The notes under the pieces were generated by a model. It searched no databases, was not told the DNA's origin, and was given only the letters and a program-made list of their open reading frames with translations. Position numbers and translations under genes: made by a program. Of a DNA stretch of 19,924 nucleotides, positions 7,080 to 13,098 are shown piece by piece (the first letter of the stretch is position 1; the number at the start of each line of letters is the position of its first letter). Source of the stretch: BTRF01 sp036986255 (GTDB lineage: Bacteria > Patescibacteriota > WWE3 > 9FT-COMBO-53-11); contig BTRF01000006.1 in assembly GCA_036986255.1 (NCBI GenBank), positions 1 through 19,924 of the forward strand. The letters run 5' to 3'.

Positions 7080-7107
7080 ATCTTATCACCCCGCCAGGAG
7101 GAGTCAA
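7080..7107 (-). promoter_or_regulatory. Promoter of the 72-aa membrane protein gene
   Basis: On the minus strand TTGACT (7107-7102), a 16-bp spacer, and TAAGAT (7085-7080) form a -35/-10 pair. The -10 is extended (TGATAAGAT, 7088-7080). The leader is about 28 nt and carries the AAGGAGG Shine-Dalgarno. Confidence 0.65.
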
Positions 7108-7141
7108 ATCCGCCCAACCCGGGAGGAAGCCGGATCCGATA

Positions 7142-7150
7142 TGCTACGAT
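7142..7150 (+). promoter_or_regulatory. Extended -10 box upstream of metG
   Basis: TGCTACGAT fits TG-n-TAnnnT and ends 8 nt before the ATG at 7159. This supports 7159 over the in-frame ATG at 7141, because transcription would begin downstream of the latter. No Shine-Dalgarno is seen at 7159. Confidence 0.4.
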
Positions 7151-7158
7151 TTTCTGGG

Positions 7159-8598
7159 ATGAGCCGTCTTTATATCACCACCACAATACCTTATGTCAAC
7201 GGGGACCCCCACATCGGGCATGCTCTGGAGTTCGTTCAAGCCGATGTCCTCGCCCGCTACCACCGGGCTTTAGGAACGGAGACCTACTTTCTAACGGGGA
7301 CGGATGACAACGCCATGAAAAACGCCCAAGCCGCCGAAAAGGAGGGGTTGGATGTCCGGGAGTTCGTGGACCGCAATTCAGAGAAATTCCGAAAGCTGGG
7401 CGATGTCCTCCATATCTCTTTTGACCAGTTCATCCGCACCAGCGAGGACCGTCACCGGGAAGGGGTGGGGGCTTTCTGGCAGGCCGTGGAGAAAAACGGC
7501 GACATCTACAAAAAGAAATATCGGGGCCTTTATTGCGGGGGGTGCGAGCTTTTCTACTCCCCGGAAGAGCTTAACGAAAAAGGAGAGTGCGCCGAACACC
7601 CCGGCCGGGCGCTGGAGGAGGTCGAAGAAGAAAATTACTTCTTCCGCCTCTCCAAGTATCAAAGCTGGCTGGAAAAGCTGGTGGAAAGCGGCCAGCTCGC
7701 CCTCACTCCCAAAGTGCGGCGGAATGAGGTGCTGGCCTTCATTAAGAGAGAGCTGAAGGATTTTTCCATCTCCCGCTCCGCCCGAAGAACCAAGGGGTGG
7801 GGGATCCCCGTGCCGAACGACCCCTCCCAAACCATTTACGTCTGGTTCGACGCATTGATCAACTACATTACCGCGCTGGGATACCCCGACCAGAAATCCC
7901 CACTTTACCAAACATTCTGGGAGGGAAAGAGTCCCAAACTGCATGTTCTAGGCAAGGGGGTAAGCCGCTTCCACGCCGTGTACTGGCCGGCCATGCTCCA
8001 ATCCGCGGGACTTCCCCTCCCCAGCGAAGAGTTTATCCACGGATACCTGACCGTCGAAGGTGAAAAGATCAGCAAGACCGCGGGGAACGTTGTCGACCCT
8101 GCGGCCATCGCTCGAGAGTACGGCCCCGAGCCGCTGCGATACTACCTGCTCGCCAAATTCTCCCCCTTCGAAGACGGGGACTTTTCCGAACTCCGCCTAA
8201 AAGAAACCTACAATGCGGACCTCGCCAACGGGTTGGGAAACCTGGTCTCGAGAATCGCCAAGTTGGCGGAGGGAGAAGAGGTTAAAAATCAAGGGGGGAG
8301 CTTGAACCAAGAGAACTTCAAAGCGTATCATCGCGCTCTTAAGGATTTCCGCTTCGAGGAGGCTCTCCGATTCATTTGGGTAAGGCTCTCAAAATTGGAC
8401 AAGTATATTGACACCCAAAAACCGTGGAAAAAATCCGGGAAATTCCTTGGAAAAGACCTCCGCCACCTCGTCTCCGAAATCCGCATTCTCGCCGACCTTC
8501 TCGAGCCCTTTCTGCCCAAGACCGCCGAGAAAATCAAAAGACAGTTTAGAGGCAAGATCACCCCCGCCCCGCCGCTATTTCCCCGATTACGATTTTGA
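7159..8598 (+). CDS. metG: Methionyl-tRNA synthetase
   Basis: A class I aminoacyl-tRNA synthetase that charges tRNA-Met with methionine using ATP. The start MSRLYITTTIPYVNG matches the usual beginning of the family, so the seven extra N-terminal codons from ATG 7141 are rejected. The HIGH motif is PHIGHA and the KMSKS equivalent is EKISKTAGN. A zinc knuckle CGGC...C...H lies in the connective-peptide region. The C-terminus reads PAPPLFPRLRF, and the LFPR ending is typical of short MetRS lacking the EMAP/Trbp111 tRNA-binding domain. At 479 aa it is a compact form. The stop TGA (8596-8598) lies in the loop of a hairpin that begins within the last codons. A neighbouring frame stays open for 37 more codons after the CCCC at 8581-8584 (see findings). 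No tRNA-Met is nearby. Confidence 0.96.
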   Translation: MSRLYITTTIPYVNGDPHIGHALEFVQADVLARYHRALGTETYFLTGTDDNAMKNAQAAEKEGLDVREFVDRNSEKFRKLGDVLHISFDQFIRTSEDRHREGVGAFWQAVEKNGDIYKKKYRGLYCGGCELFYSPEELNEKGECAEHPGRALEEVEEENYFFRLSKYQSWLEKLVESGQLALTPKVRRNEVLAFIKRELKDFSISRSARRTKGWGIPVPNDPSQTIYVWFDALINYITALGYPDQKSPLYQTFWEGKSPKLHVLGKGVSRFHAVYWPAMLQSAGLPLPSEEFIHGYLTVEGEKISKTAGNVVDPAAIAREYGPEPLRYYLLAKFSPFEDGDFSELRLKETYNADLANGLGNLVSRIAKLAEGEEVKNQGGSLNQENFKAYHRALKDFRFEEALRFIWVRLSKLDKYIDTQKPWKKSGKFLGKDLRHLVSEIRILADLLEPFLPKTAEKIKRQFRGKITPAPPLFPRLRF

Positions 8599-8642
8599 AA
8601 TCGGGGAAAATAGCGATAACAGCATCGCGTCCTTCCCCGATT
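8579..8642 (+). repeat. Three-arm inverted repeat with mutually exclusive hairpins
   Basis: TTCCCCGATT occurs at 8579-8588 and again at 8633-8642. Its exact reverse complement AATCGGGGAA lies between them at 8599-8608. The middle arm can pair with the left arm (10 bp, 10-nt loop holding the metG stop) or the right arm (10 bp, 24-nt loop), but not both. Neither hairpin is followed by a T-run on the plus strand. Confidence 0.7.
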
Positions 8643-8692
8643 ATGAGCTCGAAATCTTGAAAACTGGCGATGGTAACATTGCGTCCTTCCTC
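8585..8692 (+). repeat. Imperfect 54-bp tandem duplication after metG
   Basis: Unit 1 (8585-8638) and unit 2 (8639-8692) align without gaps and match at 39 of 54 positions by hand count. Both begin GATTA and end GCGTCCTTCC plus two or more bases. In one frame they encode related 18-residue units: DYDFEIGENSDNSIASF and DYELEILKTGDGNIASF. The duplication fills the gap between metG and the GT2 gene. No third unit was found. Confidence 0.75.
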
Positions 8693-8715
8693 GTCTGAGG
8701 TAAAATGGGAAAGCC

Positions 8716-10251
8716 ATGCTCAAAAGTTTTGTCGATAAACATGACGGCAAATTTCAACGATTTTTTGAAGTAGTCCCGGGCGCCTTGACCTGGGGAGTGC
8801 TTCTGTCGCCCATCTGGCTGGGAAAAATCGCCCCCCTGGCGGTGGCTTTCTTTCTCACCTTCCTGGCCATTTTCTGGGTCTACCGAGCCTTCATCCACCT
8901 CGTCGGTGTGATCGTGGGATACAAACGCTATCAAAAGGAAGCCCGGGTAAACTGGTTTGAAAGAGTCCGAAATTTATGGGGATTCGAACACCTTAAGCAC
9001 CTCATTATCATCCCTTGCGTTAACGAGAACTACGAGGTTTTGGAAAGCTCCTTCGCCTCCCTGGCCGCCCAAAGTTATCCCCCTTCAAACATTTACATTG
9101 CGTTTTCAGTTGAGGAAAAAGCTTCCCCCCGCGTTTTAGCCGACATTGAAAAGATCAAAAAGAAGTACCAAGGCCGTTTGGGAACGGTTTGGACATTTGT
9201 CCACCCCCAAGGGCTTCCCGGCGAAGCGGTGGGGGCGGCGGCCAACCGAACCTGGGCCGCTAAGCGGGCTTTGGAAAAAATCCGCGGTTCGGGGCTCCAG
9301 ACCGACGATTTTTTGATGACCACCCTCGACGCGGATATGCGCCTGCACCCCCAATTTCTGGCCCGCCTGGCTTTCGCCTTCCTCACCGATCCGCACCGGA
9401 TGGATCGCTTCTTTCAGACTGCGGTCTACCTCTTTGACAATAATCTCTGGGAAGTACCTCCAATGATGCGCATTCAGGCCAACTCAATCACCCTCGCTGT
9501 TCTATCCTCTTGGGTAACCGAACCGGACCGCAAAGACACTTGGTCCTGCTATTCGGTCCCTCTCCCCACTCTCATCGAGGCTGAATTCTGGGACACTTCC
9601 TTGGGAGTCGACGATACCCCCTTCTATTGGCGGGCTCTCATCAAAAAGAAAGGGCATTTTGAAGGCCATCACTTCTATATTCCGGTTTATGCTGACGCCG
9701 TCCAGGACGCCGGGATCGTCAAGACCCACGTCTCGCAATACAAGCAACTTCTGCGGTGGGGGTGGGGGGTGATTACTTTCCCCATCGCCATGAAGGGGTT
9801 CTTAACCACCAAGATGCCCTTGACGGTTAAGCTGACTAAGCTCTACCACCTCTTAGAGCAATACACTATCTGGCGGACGGTTACTTTCCTGGTTACCTTC
9901 GGCTTCCTACTGCTTACCTTAATCAACCCCGACATTCGGCTCACTTCGGTGGGCTACCGCCTTCCCCAAATCACGGGGGTGATTCTGACCACCGCCTTCA
10001 TCTTCCTCATCCCCCTCACCTTTTTTCGTACTAAAATCTCCAGCACCATGCCCAAAGACTGGCCCTGGTGGAAGAGGTTATGGGGGTGGCTGGAGGGACC
10101 GTTGGTGATTATCAATCTGCTTACTTATACCTTCATACCCTACGTTGATGCCGAAACGCGGTTAATGATCGGAAAACGCTTGGAATTCTGGCCCACCCCT
10201 AAAGTAAGATCCGCCGAAGCTCTGCCCCCACAAAAGAAAGATGCTCCCTAA
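8716..10251 (+). CDS. Membrane glycosyltransferase family 2 protein
   Basis: A 511-residue integral membrane GT-A fold glycosyltransferase. It has two N-terminal helices (about 25-65), a cytoplasmic catalytic domain (about 92-350) and four or so C-terminal helices (about 385-485). The domain starts HLIIIPCVNENYEVLE (95-110). The metal-binding DxD is TLDADM (203-208), a GVDD acidic motif (297-300) matches the base position, and QLLRW (344-348) is the Q-x-x-R-W motif of processive and membrane GT2 enzymes such as cellulose and hyaluronan synthases. The donor and product are unknown. Topology suggests assembly and perhaps export of a polysaccharide or a lipid-linked sugar. The gene overlaps the next by 11 bases, so it is coupled to the MraY/WecA-like gene. 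A -10-like TAAAAT (8701-8706) lies 9 nt before the ATG. Confidence 0.9.
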   Translation: MLKSFVDKHDGKFQRFFEVVPGALTWGVLLSPIWLGKIAPLAVAFFLTFLAIFWVYRAFIHLVGVIVGYKRYQKEARVNWFERVRNLWGFEHLKHLIIIPCVNENYEVLESSFASLAAQSYPPSNIYIAFSVEEKASPRVLADIEKIKKKYQGRLGTVWTFVHPQGLPGEAVGAAANRTWAAKRALEKIRGSGLQTDDFLMTTLDADMRLHPQFLARLAFAFLTDPHRMDRFFQTAVYLFDNNLWEVPPMMRIQANSITLAVLSSWVTEPDRKDTWSCYSVPLPTLIEAEFWDTSLGVDDTPFYWRALIKKKGHFEGHHFYIPVYADAVQDAGIVKTHVSQYKQLLRWGWGVITFPIAMKGFLTTKMPLTVKLTKLYHLLEQYTIWRTVTFLVTFGFLLLTLINPDIRLTSVGYRLPQITGVILTTAFIFLIPLTFFRTKISSTMPKDWPWWKRLWGWLEGPLVIINLLTYTFIPYVDAETRLMIGKRLEFWPTPKVRSAEALPPQKKDAP

Positions 10252-11728
10252 GCTAAAAACAATCGCCGCCGCTCTGAACAAACGACCCCCAGCCCCACTC
10301 AAGCTAACTCAAGCCCCTCTCGTATTCGGGCTTTTTGGTCTCTCTTTCATCGCTGCGGCGGTAGGAATTTTTGCTCTCCTCCTCTCCTTACATGGGCTAC
10401 CGGATCGAGTCCCCCTTCTTTTCACCACCGGAGAAACCCTCACAAACAAACTCCTTCTCTTCTCCCTTCCCCTGCTGTCTCTCCTCCTCATTGCAGGGGA
10501 CGCTCTCGTCTCCGAAGTTCTCCTGCGCCGGCAGGAGAAAGCGGCCGCCCTCTTTCCGGCCTTCCTTTCGCTTTTCGTAAGCACTATTCTGGCCAGCTCT
10601 TTAATCAGAATCATCAAAATCTTCCCCTTCTCCCCTCTGCCTTTTGAGCCGAAGCTCTACCCCCTCCTTCTCCCTCTTGGAACAGCCGTCGTCTTAGGAC
10701 TTGCCCTCACCGCCTTCTTCGTTTGGTTGGCGCGCAGGAGGCGCCTCTTTGATCTGCCTCACGGACCTTATCCCCAAGTGCGCCCGATCCCGCGCTTAGG
10801 AGCCCTACCTCTTTTTCTAACTTTCTCCGCGGTGGCCCTCCTCTTTACTCCTCTTGACAAATCCCTTATAGCGCTCCTCGCCGGAGGGGCTCTGATTACC
10901 CTCATCCAAACCATTGATGATCTTCATCCGCTACCGGCCTCGGTTCAAGGGGGAGGGCATCTGCTGGCCGCTCTTATCGTCATCGCCGGCGGAGTAGGAA
11001 TTGATTTCATCGGCAACCCCCTCTCCCAATGGGTAGGGCCTGACTACATCCGCCTGGACATCTGGGAAATTCCGTTCAATCTCGGGGAAATAACCTACCA
11101 AATTACCGTTCTCGCCGACCTCTTTACCCTTGCTTGGATCTTCGCTTTGGTGAACGTGGTGGACTGGTTGGACGGGTTGGATGGTTTGGCAGCGGGGGTA
11201 GGAGTAATCGCTGGAATCACTATTGTAGTAGTATCCCTCCTCTTTAACACCCCCACCACCGCCCTCTTAGGAGTAATTCTGGTAGGAACCCTGCTCGGCT
11301 TTCTCCCTCTCAACTTCTTCCCGGCCCGCATCTATTTAGGAGGAGGGGCATTCCTGCTCGGGTATTTCCTGGCTGTGTTCTCCATCTTTTCCGGAGCAAA
11401 AACCGGTACGGCCCTGCTAGTCTTGGCCATCCCCATCATCGATGCCTTCTACGTTATTTATCAAAGAGTGCGGGCGGGAAAGTCACCCTTCACGGGGGAC
11501 AAAAACCACCTGCACCACCGCCTCCTGGAAGCCGGATTCGCCCATCCCAAAATCGTTCTCCTCGAGTGGTTGGTCGTGGCAGCACTAGCGGCTGCAGCGG
11601 TAATGCTTAAGGGATTTTCCAAACTTGCGGCAGTAGGATTTGTATTTGCCACAGCACTACTAGTAAACAAGCTGCTACTAAAGCGGTTTGAGACAAAAGT
11701 CCGGAAGTCTTTGAGGCCTTCGCGTTAG
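10241..11728 (+). CDS. MraY/WecA-family (GT4) glycosyl-1-phosphate transferase with an N-terminal DUF1648-like membrane module
   Basis: The family transfers a sugar-1-phosphate from a UDP-sugar to a polyprenyl phosphate at the membrane, the first step of many envelope glycans. Residues about 140-480 carry the hallmarks: PIPRLGALPLFLTF (183-196), the metal pair TIDD (D226, D227), NVVDWLDGLDGLAAG (305-319) and HLHHRLLEAGF (423-433). Residues about 25-130 form a separate membrane module (LPDRVPLLFT, then KLLLFSLPLLSLLL) resembling the small DUF1648-like proteins often seen as stand-alone genes in CPR bacteria. A typical WecA is about 350 aa, this one 495. The third conserved region, normally F-M-G-D-x-G-S, reads YLGGGAF (365-371), so the usual Asp is absent. 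The start overlaps the GT2 gene by 11 bases. The last 122 bases overlap the minus-strand gene at 11607-12116. Confidence 0.88.
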   Translation: MLPKLKTIAAALNKRPPAPLKLTQAPLVFGLFGLSFIAAAVGIFALLLSLHGLPDRVPLLFTTGETLTNKLLLFSLPLLSLLLIAGDALVSEVLLRRQEKAAALFPAFLSLFVSTILASSLIRIIKIFPFSPLPFEPKLYPLLLPLGTAVVLGLALTAFFVWLARRRRLFDLPHGPYPQVRPIPRLGALPLFLTFSAVALLFTPLDKSLIALLAGGALITLIQTIDDLHPLPASVQGGGHLLAALIVIAGGVGIDFIGNPLSQWVGPDYIRLDIWEIPFNLGEITYQITVLADLFTLAWIFALVNVVDWLDGLDGLAAGVGVIAGITIVVVSLLFNTPTTALLGVILVGTLLGFLPLNFFPARIYLGGGAFLLGYFLAVFSIFSGAKTGTALLVLAIPIIDAFYVIYQRVRAGKSPFTGDKNHLHHRLLEAGFAHPKIVLLEWLVVAALAAAAVMLKGFSKLAAVGFVFATALLVNKLLLKRFETKVRKSLRPSR

Positions 11729-12116
11729 TCTGAACTCTGCTCTGCAGCCTCACTACCCACATCACCCAACCCCATCTCTTCCCAAAAAAAACCAAAGGAA
11801 GGTAATAGAGATCCGGGAGGGCGGCCGCCAGGGCGGTGAACAGAACCGTTACCGCCGCACCGTAATCCGGCATCGCCCAATAAACGGAGATAAGAACGAA
11901 AGAAAGGGCCAGCAAGGCATCCAGAAGAATGGCTCGAAAAGTTCGGGAAGAAACCCGCTCCAATCGATGCTCCAGACGCCCAAGACCGACATCGTCCCAG
12001 TGGGGAACGGCATCCAGAACAAAATGGGAGAGAAAAGCTAGAGGAATTGCCAGGCGCGGATCAGGCACAACACTGGCAATCGCTACCCCTGCGGCAACAT
12101 GAGGCGTCAAAAGCAT
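11607..12116 (-). CDS. YdjM-like / DUF457-type membrane-bound putative metal-dependent hydrolase
   Basis: A 169-residue membrane protein. The N-terminal MLLTPHVAAGVAIASVVPDP (His6) and the later SHFVLDAVPHWDD (His31, Asp35, His39) match the His/Asp pattern of YdjM-like membrane-associated putative hydrolases. Hydrophobic segments lie near 22-36, 66-84, 89-112 and 145-163. The substrate is unknown. Proteins of this type often sit beside envelope genes, as here. The start ATG at 12116 has no Shine-Dalgarno, and a TATAAT (12128-12123) lies exactly 6 nt upstream, predicting a leaderless mRNA. Its last 41 codons overlap the 3' end of the GT4 gene on the other strand (11607-11728). The overlapped part includes what looks like its last membrane helix (TALVAACLLVVLWQIQILL), so the overlap appears genuine. 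Confidence 0.82.
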   Translation of the reverse strand: MLLTPHVAAGVAIASVVPDPRLAIPLAFLSHFVLDAVPHWDDVGLGRLEHRLERVSSRTFRAILLDALLALSFVLISVYWAMPDYGAAVTVLFTALAAALPDLYYLPLVFFGKRWGWVMWVVRLQSRVQTNAKASKTSGLLSQTALVAACLLVVLWQIQILLPQVWKIP

Positions 12117-12122
12117 ACAACC

Positions 12123-12130
12123 ATTATAAT
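12123..12130. promoter_or_regulatory. Palindromic shared -10 element for two divergent leaderless genes
   Basis: ATTATAAT is its own reverse complement. On the plus strand TATAAT (12125-12130) ends exactly 6 nt before ATG 12137. On the minus strand TATAAT (12128-12123) ends exactly 6 nt before ATG 12116. Both start codons thus fall at the expected +1. The whole space between the two genes is 20 bp and has no Shine-Dalgarno for either. No clear -35 was found on either side. Confidence 0.6.
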
Positions 12131-12136
12131 AGGATG

Positions 12137-13063
12137 ATGCAGTTATTAAAAGCGCTCATCATATCCGCCCGCCCGCGGCAGTGGCTCAAGAACCTAGTTC
12201 TCTTTGCGGCTCCTTTCTTTTGGGGGGACCTCCTCAACATTGGCTTCCTTCCCCGAATGGTGGGGGCCTTTATCGTCTTTTCCCTCCTCTCCTCCGCCGC
12301 CTACCTTATAAATGACATTTATGACCGCAACAAGGACCGCCGCCACCCCATTAAGAAAAAGAGACCTATCGCCGCCAGGGAGCTTTCCGTTCAAACCGCC
12401 CTCTTAGCCGCGGCCATTCTAGGCCTCGGAACTTTAACCTACGTTTACTTTAACTTCAACGCCTACTTTTTTGGAACGGCCCTAACCTTTGTTCTCCTCC
12501 AGCTAAGCTACAGCTTATGGATAAGGGACGTAATCATCCTAGATGCTCTTTGGGTATCGGCGGCCTTCGTCCTGCGCGTTTACGCGGGGGCGTTTATCTT
12601 TCCCACCCCCATCTCCGCTTGGGTTATCTTGGCCGTCATCGGGCTTTCCCTGCTGCTGGCTTTTGGAAAAAGGCGGTCGGAGCGTACTCTCCTCTCATCC
12701 CTGCGCAAGAAGCTCCTCACTCGGGAAACCCTGCGCCACTACCCTGACACTCTTCTGGATGCCATGATTGCAATGTCCGCCTCCTACACGGCCCTGGCTT
12801 ATTCGGTATTTGCCTTCCAAACCTCGCCCAAAACGGTAAGTATCTCCCTCACCAACCTTCTCCCCGCAACCCTTTCCTCGCCAAAGTGGGTCCTGATCAC
12901 CGTCCCCGTTGTGATCTACGGAATTGCTCGATACCTTTTTATAATCTACGAAAAGAAAGAGGGAGAATCGCCGGAAAAGGTTCTTCTCACCGACCTTCCC
13001 CTCCTCGGGACCGTCATCCTTTGGACCCTAATGCTTTTTGTCATCATTTACGTCCTTGGCTGA
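12137..13063 (+). CDS. UbiA-family prenyltransferase, decaprenyl-phosphate phosphoribosyltransferase-like
   Basis: A 308-residue polytopic enzyme of the UbiA superfamily. The start ISARPRQWLKNLVLFAAPFF and the first Asp-rich motif NDIYDRNKDRRHPIKKKRPIA (near 59-79) are characteristic of the subgroup that includes mycobacterial DPPR synthase. That enzyme joins phosphoribose pyrophosphate to a polyprenyl phosphate on the way to decaprenyl-phospho-arabinose. A second typical region is ILDALWVSAAFVLRVYAG. Eight or nine hydrophobic helices are visible. A longer frame from 12047 exists, but its first 30 codons overlap the divergent gene and are not hydrophobic, so they are rejected. ATG 12137 is preferred over ATG 12134 because it lies 6 nt from TATAAT. 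Known precedent would suggest a polyprenyl-linked pentose for the glycan pathway. Substrate specificity is inferred, not shown. Confidence 0.9.
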   Translation: MQLLKALIISARPRQWLKNLVLFAAPFFWGDLLNIGFLPRMVGAFIVFSLLSSAAYLINDIYDRNKDRRHPIKKKRPIAARELSVQTALLAAAILGLGTLTYVYFNFNAYFFGTALTFVLLQLSYSLWIRDVIILDALWVSAAFVLRVYAGAFIFPTPISAWVILAVIGLSLLLAFGKRRSERTLLSSLRKKLLTRETLRHYPDTLLDAMIAMSASYTALAYSVFAFQTSPKTVSISLTNLLPATLSSPKWVLITVPVVIYGIARYLFIIYEKKEGESPEKVLLTDLPLLGTVILWTLMLFVIIYVLG

Positions 13064-13064
13064 C

Positions 13065-13098
13065 AGGCCATCTCTCTCCCTCCACAAGGAGAGGGCCT
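13065..13098. terminator. Hairpin between convergent UbiA and PEGA/SH3b genes
   Basis: AGGCC plus CTCTCC (13065-13079, with a short internal bulge) pair with GGAGAG plus GGCCT (13088-13098). The plus-strand exit has only a short T-run (TTTAAAGTTT) and the minus-strand exit none, so termination strength is uncertain. It occupies almost the whole gap between the two stop codons. Confidence 0.5.

Noticed and set aside
7141..7158. Longer MetRS start at ATG 7141
   Set aside because: MSRLYITT is the usual beginning of the family, and the extended -10 box at 7142-7150 overlaps the longer start.
7378..7944. Long minus-strand frame inside metG
   Set aside because: A codon-bias shadow of a well-supported synthetase gene, with no promoter or Shine-Dalgarno.
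8328..8750. Minus-strand frames across the metG 3' end and tandem repeat
   Set aside because: They are antisense to metG, Arg-rich and repetitive because they read the tandem repeat backwards, and lack start signals.
12047..12136. N-terminal extension of the UbiA-family protein to 338 aa
   Set aside because: The added residues are polar, lie over the divergent gene, and precede the shared -10 box, so they would not be transcribed from it.
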